Shown here: positions 25,728 through 34,301 of the stretch, in pieces
Numbering within the stretch: position 1 is the stretch's first letter
How the letters are laid out: every line of letters starts with the position of its first letter
From: Halobacillus alkaliphilus
GTDB lineage: Bacteria; Bacillota; Bacilli; Bacillales; Halobacillaceae
Assembly (NCBI RefSeq): GCF_900113125.1
Contig: NZ_FOOG01000010.1
Span: 1 to 64,000, forward strand
DNA length: 64,000 nt
Direction: 5' to 3'
Notes under the pieces: model-generated
Seen by the model: the letters and a program-made list of their open reading frames with translations, nothing else
The model's database searches: none
What the model was told of the DNA's origin: nothing
Made by a program: the position numbers and the translations under genes

Positions 25728-28004
25728 TTATTTCTTTATTCGATAATTTCCCCAATCTTCTGGAAACAAGCTTTGGTATTTAGGTGAAAGGAAACGATCA
25801 TCAATCAGTTGAATCGATCCATAGTCTGTTTCTGAACGTATCAATCTACCACCGGCTTGAAGTACTTTATTCATACCTGGATAAACATAGGCATAATCAT
25901 AGCCATTTCTTCCACGATTAGAAAAATACTCTTTAATTAATTCTTTTTCAAAACTCCTTGGAGCCAGGCCAATTCCTACTACAGCAACCCCATTTAAACG
26001 ATCTCCTCTTAAATCGACGCCTTCCGAAAAGACACCTCCAAGAACCGCAAATCCTGCCAAATTACCTCCAGATACAAACTGAGTAAGAAACTCATCTTTT
26101 CTAATCTCGTCCATACCTTGTTCCTGTACGATGGTATTAATATCGTCGAAGTTTCTGAAATGATTGTACACCAGTTCCAAATAGTGATAAGAAGGAAAGA
26201 AAAACAAATGATTCCCTGGGTTTTCAATGACTTGCTGGTAAAGAGAGTAGGCAAGATTTTCTGACGTTTCTTCCCTGTTTTTATAACGAGTTGAAAGCGG
26301 GGTCACCATTACATCGATTTGGGAAGAATCGTACGGTGATGGAAGCTTCAAAATATAATCGTCCTTTTTGCCGCCAAGCATGTCTTTATAGTAGCCAAAC
26401 GGGGATAAGGTTGCCGAGAAAAACACACTGGATCGAAATGACTTTGCTGTTTTCTCAAGGACATGGGAAGGATCCATACAGAAAAGCTTTAGTGTAAACT
26501 CCCTGCCGGTTTTGGAGGCTGTAAATCGATAATGCTCATCTGCAAGAGGAATAATTTTCAAGAAATTCTGCACAGAAAAATATAGTTCCAGTAATTCTTC
26601 GCTCTGGTCATTCTCTGTGGATTCTTGAAGTTCAACCTCTGCTGTTTCAATAAACCTTTCCAGACTCTCTTCTAATTCGCCGGGTATCTCTTCTAAAACA
26701 AAGTCTTTCTCTCCCTGTTCACTCAGATTCTTCAAATCTTTATAAATCGCACTTGCTGCTTTATTTAAGGGGTGCTCTGCTCCATGCCAAATATCCGCTA
26801 TTTCAGCAAAATCATTCATTCGAATAGAAGCGGAAAACATCTCCCTAGCACGTTCTACCAGGTTATGAGCTTCATCAATCAATAGAGCGGTTCTTTTCTT
26901 ATATTCAGGCAGGAGCCTCTTCAAAGAAACACGGGGATCAAAAATATAATTATAATCTCCTATAACGACGTCAGCCACATTTGTTAAATCTAAAGAAAAC
27001 TCAAACGGACATACTTTATGCTTTCTTGCATACGCTTCAATAACTGAACGAGTTAAACGTGTTTCATTCCATAGAATATCGGTAAGAGCTCCATTGATCT
27101 TATCGTAGTACCCATCGGCAAATTCGCAATAATCGGGCTGACAAATCGTTTCGTCCTTGAAACAAATTTTGTCTTTTGCGGTCAGTGTGACTGATCTCAA
27201 AGACAGCCCTTTATCTTCCATGAGGCCTAAAGCTTCTTCAGCAGTAGCCCTCGTAACTGTTTTCGCTGTTAAATAATAAATACGATCTACTTGATCAACA
27301 GCCATTGCTTTTATAGCAGGAAAAAGCGTTGATATGGTCTTACCTATGCCAGTTGGCGCTTGAGCAAATAAATTACGCTTTTCTTCAATCGTTCGATAGA
27401 CACTTCCTGCAAGTTTTCTCTGCCCTTTACGATACTCTGAAAACGGAAAGGATAGATCTGGTACCGATTTTTGTTTTTGCTCTCGAATATGTAGAAGCAC
27501 TCTGGCATAGGAGGAATACTCCTTCATCGTATTCTTAAGAAAAAGTTCGAGATCCTGGAAAGAGATTTTTTGTCTTAATCGCTTCTTTTCTTTAGACTTC
27601 TTCTGCACATAGGTCAGCTGAACTTGAATTTCTTCAAGACCTTCTTGTTCAGCATACATGTAAGCATAGCCTTTAGCCTGAGCCCAATACACTGGGTGAG
27701 TGGTTTCCGTGATCTCATCCAGTTCTCTTGCTGTGGACTTGATTTCATCAATTACAGGTCCATCCTTCGTGTCCAATATACCATCACACCGGCCTTGGAT
27801 CTTGATATCCATGCCATCTTCCTGATACAAATATTCTAAAAAGGTTTCTTTCTTATCATTTTCTTTATACGTGCTCTGTACTTCCTGATGAATAGCTGTA
27901 CCTTCTGTTAATGCCGTACTTGAACGAAACCGGTTGTCAATGCTTCCGCCCCTGTAAACGTAGGCCACCAATTCACGTACTGAGATTGTGACTTGTTCCG
28001 CCAT
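25728..28004 (-). CDS. DinG/XPD-type helicase with N-terminal PD-(D/E)XK nuclease domain
   Basis: A 758-residue protein. Residues about 30-165 look like a PD-(D/E)XK nuclease (GRCDGIL, then VIDEIKST around 73-91, then a QAKGYAYMYA helix). The helicase core has Walker A QAPTGIGKT, DEAH box LLIDEAHNL and motif VI-like QAGGRLIRS. Four cysteines between motifs Ia and II (CFKDETICQPDYC, later KVCPFEF) mark an XPD-like 4Fe-4S domain. It probably acts on DNA repair or recombination intermediates. An ATG nine bases after AAAGG is chosen over the GTG three codons earlier. It is monocistronic. Confidence 0.82.
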   Translation of the reverse strand: MAEQVTISVRELVAYVYRGGSIDNRFRSSTALTEGTAIHQEVQSTYKENDKKETFLEYLYQEDGMDIKIQGRCDGILDTKDGPVIDEIKSTARELDEITETTHPVYWAQAKGYAYMYAEQEGLEEIQVQLTYVQKKSKEKKRLRQKISFQDLELFLKNTMKEYSSYARVLLHIREQKQKSVPDLSFPFSEYRKGQRKLAGSVYRTIEEKRNLFAQAPTGIGKTISTLFPAIKAMAVDQVDRIYYLTAKTVTRATAEEALGLMEDKGLSLRSVTLTAKDKICFKDETICQPDYCEFADGYYDKINGALTDILWNETRLTRSVIEAYARKHKVCPFEFSLDLTNVADVVIGDYNYIFDPRVSLKRLLPEYKKRTALLIDEAHNLVERAREMFSASIRMNDFAEIADIWHGAEHPLNKAASAIYKDLKNLSEQGEKDFVLEEIPGELEESLERFIETAEVELQESTENDQSEELLELYFSVQNFLKIIPLADEHYRFTASKTGREFTLKLFCMDPSHVLEKTAKSFRSSVFFSATLSPFGYYKDMLGGKKDDYILKLPSPYDSSQIDVMVTPLSTRYKNREETSENLAYSLYQQVIENPGNHLFFFPSYHYLELVYNHFRNFDDINTIVQEQGMDEIRKDEFLTQFVSGGNLAGFAVLGGVFSEGVDLRGDRLNGVAVVGIGLAPRSFEKELIKEYFSNRGRNGYDYAYVYPGMNKVLQAGGRLIRSETDYGSIQLIDDRFLSPKYQSLFPEDWGNYRIKK

Positions 28005-28181
28005 CTTCCGCACCCTTTCATTAAATCCCTTTGCTTACCCTCAAATTAACGTAAGCACTTACGTATGTCTATTGTAAAACTTTTCGTGGTATAATTGGGG
28101 GAAAAACTTTTCAATTTCCCATTAGATGGTTACAACATATAATAGGATAGATAGGAAACTTAAAAAACGGGGTGATCTAAA

Positions 28182-29117
28182 TTGAAAATTTGGAGATGGG
28201 TAGCGTCTGTTTTGCTCACCCTTACGATCGCCTTTTTCATCATAGCAGCATTTATATATACACCAGAAAATCAAGAGAGTGAACAGTCCCCTCCCCCGCA
28301 AACCGAACCGGATGGGGTAGAAAAGGAACGCCAATCAAATGATGAAGAAAGTGATATAAAACAATCGGATAGCGAAAATGAGGTGGATAAAGCTGAAGAA
28401 ACTCTAAGCGGTGAACTTCGCGAGGTATTTACCAGTGTCATTGAAAGTGCCCGCGGTCTATTCGTCCGCCGGGACCTTGATATTGTAGCCATAGGTGATT
28501 CACTCACTCAAGGGGTTGGTGATTCCACCGATAATGACGGTTATGTGGGGATACTAGAAGACACAATTAACAGTAATCAGCCACTAGAAACATTGGACAT
28601 AGCTAATTACGGGGTCCGCGGCAACCGTACTGATCAACTTTTAGAACGAATGCAAACGGAAGAAATCTCCCAATCATTGCGTGAAGCGGATGTAGTTATC
28701 ATTACGATCGGAGCTAACGATGTTATGAAAGTGGTGAAAAATAATTTTTCTAGTTTGAATTACGAGCAATTCCAGGAAGCTCAAGAGGGTTATAAGGAAC
28801 GATTAAACGAGATATTTCAAAGAGTGGAGAACCTTAACCCGGATGTCCCCATCTATTTGGTCGGTCTCTATAATCCTTTTGAATATTATTTTAATAATAT
28901 TCCGGAACTGGGACAGATTATGAGTGACTGGAACCGTGTAAGCAAAGAAGTGATTTCAAACTATGAACAGGCGGAATTCATCCCTATTAAAGATATCTTT
29001 CTAGGAGCTGAAGAGGAACTTCTATGGAAAGAAGACTACTTCCATCCAAATGAAAAAGGTTATAAAAGAATTGCAGAGCGCGTGTTAGAATATATAAGAC
29101 CGGATATCGAACAATAA
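28182..29117 (+). CDS. ypmR: YpmR-like SGNH/GDSL esterase, membrane-anchored
   Basis: A 311-residue protein with an N-terminal membrane anchor (about 5-24) and an acidic low-complexity linker (30-75). An SGNH-hydrolase domain follows: block I VAIGDSLTQGVGDS with the nucleophile Ser, block III ITIGANDV, and block V DYFHPNEKGY with the catalytic Asp/His. It matches B. subtilis YpmR, a lipase/esterase-like exported protein of unknown substrate. The TTG start follows GGGGTGATCTAAA. It lies 17 bases ahead of ypmS, as in Bacillus. Confidence 0.85.
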   Translation: MKIWRWVASVLLTLTIAFFIIAAFIYTPENQESEQSPPPQTEPDGVEKERQSNDEESDIKQSDSENEVDKAEETLSGELREVFTSVIESARGLFVRRDLDIVAIGDSLTQGVGDSTDNDGYVGILEDTINSNQPLETLDIANYGVRGNRTDQLLERMQTEEISQSLREADVVIITIGANDVMKVVKNNFSSLNYEQFQEAQEGYKERLNEIFQRVENLNPDVPIYLVGLYNPFEYYFNNIPELGQIMSDWNRVSKEVISNYEQAEFIPIKDIFLGAEEELLWKEDYFHPNEKGYKRIAERVLEYIRPDIEQ

Positions 29118-29134
29118 ACAGGTGGAATGTTCAT

Positions 29135-29767
29135 ATGAAACGATTTTTCCTAAATAATAAGTGGCGCACCTCTTTTTGGCTATTAGCACTTTTAAATATT
29201 ATAGTCTTATTAGTGGTGCTCTCCCTTGTTTTTTTACCGAGCACCTATACGCTCGTCAACGTAGATAAAGAAAAACAAAGTTCAGATGCAGAATTTACGA
29301 TTGTGTCGACCAAGGAAAATATGGAACAGCTGGCCAATGAATATTTAAAAGAATTATCAACACAGACTGTATTTGATTATTCGATTACCCTGGATAGAAA
29401 TGTAACGCTCACAGGTAACATTAAGGCATTTGATCAGGTCATCCCCATTAAAGTGGAATTAAATCCGATCGTACAGGAAAACGGAGACCTTGTTCTTGAG
29501 CAGGAGCGGATATCACTGGGACAGCTTCCGTTGCCAAATAAAAAAGTCTTAGGTTTCGTGAAGGATAACTATAAACTTCCAGAATGGGTAATGGTAAATC
29601 CTAATGAAGAAAATATTTATGTAGCTGTCACTCAAATGGATACAGCAAGTAACTTTAATATCCGGGTTGATCGCTTTAACTTAAACTCAAATCAGTTAGC
29701 CTTTAAAATTTCCGTCCCTCAGGATTCGTTCCAGTTTGCTCAGAAGATGGTACAGAAAAATTTCTAA
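29135..29767 (+). CDS. ypmS: YpmS, DUF2140 membrane-anchored protein
   Basis: A 210-residue protein with one N-terminal transmembrane segment (about 12-36). An extracellular domain with strands IPIKVELNPIVQENGDLVLEQ and FAQKMV matches DUF2140/YpmS. Its function is unknown. Proteins of this family resemble lipid-contacting or LptC-like folds, but that is inference. AGGTGGAATGTTCAT precedes the ATG. It forms a conserved pair with ypmR. Confidence 0.85.
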   Translation: MKRFFLNNKWRTSFWLLALLNIIVLLVVLSLVFLPSTYTLVNVDKEKQSSDAEFTIVSTKENMEQLANEYLKELSTQTVFDYSITLDRNVTLTGNIKAFDQVIPIKVELNPIVQENGDLVLEQERISLGQLPLPNKKVLGFVKDNYKLPEWVMVNPNEENIYVAVTQMDTASNFNIRVDRFNLNSNQLAFKISVPQDSFQFAQKMVQKNF

Positions 29768-29799
29768 TAACCGCTCGCACATCATTAGAGTGGTTATTT
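29766..29799 (+). terminator. Terminator after ypmS
   Basis: An 11-bp stem AATAACCGCTC/GAGTGGTTATT with one G-T pair starts inside the ypmS stop codon. A short pyrimidine tail follows. Confidence 0.65.
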
Positions 29800-29890
29800 C
29801 TACTTTCCTCGGGAGTCCTCGAGAGATGAAGGTTATAGAAGAACATGATAAAATTGAACACAAACCCTTGTATAAAAAGGAAGTGACCGT

Positions 29891-30820
29891 ATGCGTGTGG
29901 TAAATAATATTGCTGATTTGATTGGAGATACTCCTCTTGTTAAATTAAATCGGTTAGCTCCAAAAGACGGAGCAGACATTTATATGAAACTTGAAAAGTC
30001 TAACCCGAGCGGAAGTGTTAAAGACCGTGCTGCCTACAATATGATGGCTCAAGCTGAACAGGACGGCCTGCTAAAAGAAGGTTCTACACTTGTTGAGCCA
30101 ACTAGCGGAAACACAGGAATAGGCATTGCAATGAACGCGGCCGCTAAAGGTTATCGCGCTATTCTTGTCATGCCTGATACAATGACTCAGGAGCGGATTA
30201 ACTTACTGAAAGCGTATGGTGCAGAGATCGCCTTAACTCCAGGTGATGAAAAAATGCCCGGTGCTATTAAAAAGGCGAAAGAACTTGTAGAAGAGATTGA
30301 TAATAGCTTTATGCCTATGCAATTTGAAAATATGGCTAATCCAGATGCTCACCGTCATACTACCGCTGCAGAAATTATTGAAGCAATGGATGAGTTAGGA
30401 AAACCGCTAAGCGCGTTCGTTTCAACTGCCGGCACTGGAGGAACCATTACAGGTACAGGCGAAGAACTTAAGAAGCGATTTGAAGATATGACGATTCACG
30501 TTGCCGAACCATCCGGTTCTCCTGTTCTCTCCGGTGGAAAGCCAGGAAAACACAAGCTGGTAGGTACAAGCCCTGGTTTTATTCCTAGTATTTTGAATCA
30601 GGAAGTCTACGATGAAATCTTTCAGGTTACTGATGAAGATGCCTACGATATTACGAGACGGCTTGCACGAGAAGAAGGTCTTTTATTAGGGACATCATGC
30701 GGTGCAGCCTGCTGGGCTGCCATGCAGGTAGCTTCAAAAAAACAACCTGGAGAAATCGTCGTCTGTATTGCTCCTGACACAGGGGAAAGATACCTGTCCG
30801 GCGATCTCTTCCGATATTAA
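29891..30820 (+). CDS. Cysteine synthase family protein (CysK/YtkP-like)
   Basis: A 309-residue PLP beta-family enzyme: PLP-lysine in NPSGSVKDRAAYNM (about residue 44), the Asn loop PTSGNTGIG, the phosphate-binding glycine loop TAGTGGTITGTG, and C-terminal TSCGAA. It should make cysteine from O-acetylserine and sulfide, or be a YtkP-like paralogue of CysK; the main cysK is not in this window. AAGGAAGTGACCGT precedes the ATG. The gene has its own terminator, and I see no T-box or S-box leader. Confidence 0.85.
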   Translation: MRVVNNIADLIGDTPLVKLNRLAPKDGADIYMKLEKSNPSGSVKDRAAYNMMAQAEQDGLLKEGSTLVEPTSGNTGIGIAMNAAAKGYRAILVMPDTMTQERINLLKAYGAEIALTPGDEKMPGAIKKAKELVEEIDNSFMPMQFENMANPDAHRHTTAAEIIEAMDELGKPLSAFVSTAGTGGTITGTGEELKKRFEDMTIHVAEPSGSPVLSGGKPGKHKLVGTSPGFIPSILNQEVYDEIFQVTDEDAYDITRRLAREEGLLLGTSCGAACWAAMQVASKKQPGEIVVCIAPDTGERYLSGDLFRY

Positions 30821-30822
30821 TG

Positions 30823-30861
30823 AAAAAGAGTTCGTCCTTGTGAAGGTCGAACTCTTTTTTT
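30823..30861 (+). terminator. Bidirectional terminator between convergent genes
   Basis: A 12-bp perfect stem AAAAAGAGTTCG/CGAACTCTTTTT with T-runs on both strands. Confidence 0.88.
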
Positions 30862-31471
30862 AAAGTCTGTATAAATCTCTAAATCTTAGGTGCCAGCCTA
30901 AATGATAGGACAAGACGCGACAGGCAATTACTAAGAAAAACAAAAAGTAGGTTTGGGAAGCGCTTTGCACCTCTATGATTCCAACACCAACTAACAAACC
31001 CGCCATTAATGCCCATACAGCATAAATCTCTTGATGCAGAACCATCGGACGCCGTTGCGCAAGGACGTCTCTTGTAACTCCCCCGCCCACTCCAGTCAAT
31101 ATAGCAGCAAAAATAATTCCTCCTAGTGGAAAATTATGTTCAATAGCAAATGAGGCTCCTTGCAAGGCAAACGCTGATAAACCAATTGCATCCGGATAAA
31201 TGTTCCATCGGTCCCAGGAAAGCACCCAGGTTTTAGGGAAGAAATAAACTACGGCAATGGTTCCAAATGCCACATAAAGAAGATAGCCTTGTTCCCACAC
31301 ATGAACTACAGGAACGTCCAGTGCTATATTTCGGATCACTCCCCCCGCAAAAGGCGTAGCAATACCTAATATGAATGTACCAAATATATCATAGCGCTCA
31401 TTGAGTGCCACAATTGCTCCACTGAAAGCAAAAGCGCTGACCGCCAAAATATTTAATATGTCCCAACTCAT
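30860..31471 (-). CDS. TRIC-family (UPF0126) cation channel protein, YvgT-like
   Basis: A 203-residue membrane protein of about seven hydrophobic segments, built as two similar halves. Each half has the glycine-rich family motif: GIATPFAGGVIRNIALD in the first and AILTGVGGGVTRDVLAQRRP in the second. Bacterial TRIC homologues are trimeric potassium- or monovalent-cation channels. A substrate beyond that is not predictable. GAGGCCTTTC precedes the ATG. It is monocistronic. Confidence 0.88.
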   Translation of the reverse strand: MSWDILNILAVSAFAFSGAIVALNERYDIFGTFILGIATPFAGGVIRNIALDVPVVHVWEQGYLLYVAFGTIAVVYFFPKTWVLSWDRWNIYPDAIGLSAFALQGASFAIEHNFPLGGIIFAAILTGVGGGVTRDVLAQRRPMVLHQEIYAVWALMAGLLVGVGIIEVQSASQTYFLFFLVIACRVLSYHLGWHLRFRDLYRL

Positions 31472-31718
31472 GAAAGGCCTCCTCTCTTATCTACCAGTTT
31501 CTAACTTTTAAATAAACAACCTGAATGATTATAACAGAAACTTCTGTAAAAATAATAATAATATTCAAAATAACTAAGGCTCAACCAAAATCATCCATTT
31601 TATAGATTCCTGTTGCTACTTGTACATTAAATAAAGTAAACTTGTTGCAAACTGCCACAAGGGATATTCAAAATAATGCGAAATATTCTATTTAGAAAAG
31701 AAAGTAGGGTGTAGAAAA

Positions 31719-32246
31719 ATGAGAAGATGGCTGACCCAGCTCCGAAAGGAACAACAATTGACTCAACAGCAAATTGCCGAAGGTGCTCATATTGATCGAG
31801 CCTATTATGCTCAAATTGAGAATGGAACTAGAAACCCAAGTATGGCCGTGGCATCTCAAATTGCTTCATTCCTCCATATTAACCCTTCCCTATTTTTCTC
31901 AGAGCACCTGAGTGAACCTTTCCAGAGTGCTTTAGCTAACTCCCCCATCATTTTGGGTCATTGCGATCTTTCGCTTCGTTATACCTGGATGTTCAACCCC
32001 CATCCTGATTTTAAGATGAGTCATGTACTTGGAAAACGGGACGATGAACTTGACTATAACGAAGGTACCCTGGCTTTAATGGACTTGAAAAAAAGAGTAA
32101 TCGAAACAAAAGAAAACATTCGAGAGCGGATCTCTTTCCCTTTGTCAGACGGATTGCTCTATTATGATGTATTTGCTCAACCCCTTTATAACCAGAAAGG
32201 CGAAGTCATAGGGGCAGCTACAGTATCAACAGAACTTCCATCATAA
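31719..32246 (+). CDS. XRE-type regulator with C-terminal PAS-like domain
   Basis: A 175-residue protein. Residues about 3-58 form a Cro/CI helix-turn-helix (LTQLRKEQQLTQQQIAEGAH, IDRAYYAQIENGTRNPSM). Residues about 75-173 look like a PAS fold (LRYTWMFNPHPDFKMSHVLGKRDDEL, then a helix and YYDVFAQPLYNQKGEVIGAATVSTEL), suggesting ligand or redox sensing. AGGGTGTAGAAAA precedes the ATG. An Sda-like ORF starts 18 bases after its stop, so the two are probably cotranscribed. Confidence 0.8.
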   Translation: MRRWLTQLRKEQQLTQQQIAEGAHIDRAYYAQIENGTRNPSMAVASQIASFLHINPSLFFSEHLSEPFQSALANSPIILGHCDLSLRYTWMFNPHPDFKMSHVLGKRDDELDYNEGTLALMDLKKRVIETKENIRERISFPLSDGLLYYDVFAQPLYNQKGEVIGAATVSTELPS

Positions 32247-32263
32247 AGAAAGGGGCATAAGCT

Positions 32264-32416
32264 ATGATTATTAAAAAAATGCCGTATCAACTACTTATGT
32301 GTTCACTTCAAAAAGCGATGGAGATGAAATTAGATCACTCTTTTATTCACCTACTTGAAGATGAGCTTCAGAAAAGGAGACAAGGAAAAACATACCCTTC
32401 CCATAAGACAGAATGA
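32264..32416 (+). CDS. sda: Sda-like sporulation histidine-kinase inhibitor (50 residues)
   Basis: A 50-residue protein with the two-helix hairpin pattern of Sda. LQKAMEMKLDHSFIHLLEDE followed by LQKRRQGK aligns with the Sda family pattern of K, A, EM, L, FI, L, E, E, then a basic RR pair and G. Sda binds the phosphotransfer stalk of sporulation kinases such as KinA and blocks the phosphorelay when replication is impaired. AAGGGG precedes the ATG at 9-base spacing. It sits 18 bases behind the XRE-PAS regulator. A TTATTCACC sequence inside the gene only loosely resembles a DnaA box. The family call is by pattern, not by a search. Confidence 0.72.
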   Translation: MIIKKMPYQLLMCSLQKAMEMKLDHSFIHLLEDELQKRRQGKTYPSHKTE

Positions 32417-32500
32417 ATGTCTTTACTTAGGGAAGCCTATCAGGGTGAATGTTTACTACAGAAAAGGGAATAACATAAGAAAAAAGAGGTGAATGTCCGT

Positions 32501-33199
32501 TTGTCAACTTCACCATGGATCATACGGCAGTCATGGGAAAACCTTACTTTTATGCATTGGCCTGTTCCAGCGACGGATTTGCGTCCCTTTGTCCCCAGTG
32601 AATTAGAGTTAGATTTATATAATGGTATGGCCTGGATTGCAATTGTTCCCTTTCATATGAAAGATATCCAGTTTAGAGGCCTTCCTCGTATTCCTTTTGG
32701 TAATCAATTATTAGAATTAAATGTGAGAACTTACGTTACCTATAAAAGAGAACCAGGTGTATATTTTATTTCCCTTGACGCTAACCACCGTCTTGGGGTT
32801 TTTTTAGCACGAACATTATTTGGCTTACGTTACTTAAACGCTCAAATAAGGTTAGATAAGCAGGGAAATGACCTTCATTTTTCAAGCCGGCGAACCCATT
32901 ACGGCATACCTCCCTCTCACTTTCATGCACGCTTTAAAATATCGAATTACACCCACACCTATAAACCAGGATCTCTGGTGAACTGGTTAACGGAAAGATA
33001 TATGCTATGGACTGTGCGCGGCTCTTCTGTTTATAAAGGTCCTATTAAGCACAAACGCTGGGAACTTCAACCTGCAGAAAGTAATGTGGTTATTAATGAA
33101 ATTGTGGATTTCCTGCCAGACTTAATCTTTCTGCAACAGCCAATCACCTGCTACTCAAGATCTTTAGAAGTGTATCTCTACCCTTTTCAGAAGGTATAA
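32501..33199 (+). CDS. yqjF: YqjF-like DUF2071 protein
   Basis: A 232-residue DUF2071 protein. Its opening (PWIIRQSWENLTFMHWPVPATDLRPFVPSELELD) and the core segments YNGMAWIAIVPFHM, LNVRTYV and VYFISLDANHRLGVFLART are characteristic of the B. subtilis YqjF group (acetoacetate-decarboxylase-like fold, function unknown). An AAGAGGTG ribosome binding site favours the TTG at 32501 over the GTG four codons upstream, which lies inside that site. It lies between sda and the dioxygenase gene on the same strand but ends before the latter's own promoter. Confidence 0.82.
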   Translation: MSTSPWIIRQSWENLTFMHWPVPATDLRPFVPSELELDLYNGMAWIAIVPFHMKDIQFRGLPRIPFGNQLLELNVRTYVTYKREPGVYFISLDANHRLGVFLARTLFGLRYLNAQIRLDKQGNDLHFSSRRTHYGIPPSHFHARFKISNYTHTYKPGSLVNWLTERYMLWTVRGSSVYKGPIKHKRWELQPAESNVVINEIVDFLPDLIFLQQPITCYSRSLEVYLYPFQKV

Positions 33200-33208
33200 A
33201 CCTGTAAA

Positions 33209-33255
33209 TTGACATGAGGGACAAATAACGATACCATTTATCTTGAATTCGAGAT
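33209..33255 (+). promoter_or_regulatory. Promoter and MhqR-type operator of the ring-cleavage dioxygenase gene
   Basis: TTGACA (33209-33214), 17 bases, then TACCAT form a candidate promoter. Directly downstream, ATCTTGAATTCGAGAT (33240-33255) is an inverted repeat with one mismatch. It matches the ATCTCGAATTCGAGAT operator known for the quinone/diamide-responsive repressor MhqR of B. subtilis. Confidence 0.82.
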
Positions 33256-33295
33256 TATAGTTTGTAATGTTCTAATATTAGAGGAGGCCGCTTCA

Positions 33296-34255
33296 ATGAA
33301 TATTAAAGGAATCCACCACGTTTCAGCGATCACAGCGAATGCGAGCGCAAATTATGACTTTTATGCAAAGGTACTGGGGATGCGTCTCGTTAAAAAAACC
33401 GTCAATCAGGATGATCCTTCAATGTACCACTTGTTCTACGCGGATGAAGCTGGATCCCCGGGGACGGATTTAACTTTTTTTGAAATTAAACGTGCTGGTC
33501 ATACCTATCCTGGTTCTCAGAGCATTTCTGCCACCTCTCTTCGAGTGCCAACTGATGAGTCATTAAACTATTGGCAAGAGAGACTCGATCAATATGAGGT
33601 TGAGCGGGGTTCTATCGAAGAACAAGCAGGCAGAAAAGAGATCTCCTTCCGAGATCCTGAAGGCCAGCGCTTAAAGCTGGTTTCAGACGAATTCAATAAA
33701 GGGGTTCCTGGTGGAATCCCCTGGTCCAAAGGCCCTCTCCCTAAACAGTACGGAATACTCGGTCTTGGCCCCGTATATCTGACCGTTACCACTGCGGCAC
33801 TTACAAAAAAAGTATTGATGGACACTTTGGGCTTTCGTGAAGTGGAACACCCAGAGCCAGATTGGCATGCTTTTGAAACTGGAGAAGGCGGGAACGGTGC
33901 TCGTGTTTACGTTGAGGAGCAACCTGAATGGAAACGTGAAAAACCCGGACGTGGCAGTGTTCACCATGTGGCTTTTAGGGTAGAAGATGAACAGGAGCTG
34001 GGGAAATGGAAAGTGAAAATCCAGGATGCAGGCTTCCCTAATTCAGGTATCGTAGATCGTTACTATTTTAAATCCCTTTATTTTAGAGATCCAAATCATA
34101 TATTATTTGAGCTGGCTACAGATGGGCCAGGCTTTGACACGGATGAAGACAAAAAGCATTTAGGTGAAACTCTGGCTCTGCCACCTTTTCTTGAGGAAAA
34201 GCGCAGGGAAATAGAAGATCGTTTAACACCGCTCCACACTTCTAATCCTAAATAA
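33296..34255 (+). CDS. VOC-family ring-cleaving dioxygenase, MhqA/MhqO-like
   Basis: A 319-residue protein made of two vicinal-oxygen-chelate modules. Metal-site residues are expected in IKGIHHVSAITA (His) and SVHHVAFRVED (His) plus the Glu of ILFELATDGPGF. This is the glyoxalase-like hydroquinone dioxygenase group (MhqA, MhqE, MhqO) that detoxifies methylhydroquinone and catechols. The MhqR-type operator just upstream supports this role strongly. AGAGGAGGCCGCTTCA precedes the ATG, and the gene is monocistronic with a terminator. Confidence 0.88.
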   Translation: MNIKGIHHVSAITANASANYDFYAKVLGMRLVKKTVNQDDPSMYHLFYADEAGSPGTDLTFFEIKRAGHTYPGSQSISATSLRVPTDESLNYWQERLDQYEVERGSIEEQAGRKEISFRDPEGQRLKLVSDEFNKGVPGGIPWSKGPLPKQYGILGLGPVYLTVTTAALTKKVLMDTLGFREVEHPEPDWHAFETGEGGNGARVYVEEQPEWKREKPGRGSVHHVAFRVEDEQELGKWKVKIQDAGFPNSGIVDRYYFKSLYFRDPNHILFELATDGPGFDTDEDKKHLGETLALPPFLEEKRREIEDRLTPLHTSNPK

Positions 34256-34259
34256 ACGT

Positions 34260-34296
34260 AAAAGACGGCGACCCTTTTAGGATCGCCGTCTTTTTT
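34260..34296 (+). terminator. Bidirectional terminator between convergent genes
   Basis: The stem AAAGACGGCGAC/GATCGCCGTCTTT with a T-run separates the dioxygenase and aconitase genes. Confidence 0.85.
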
Positions 34297-34301
34297 ACTT
34301 A

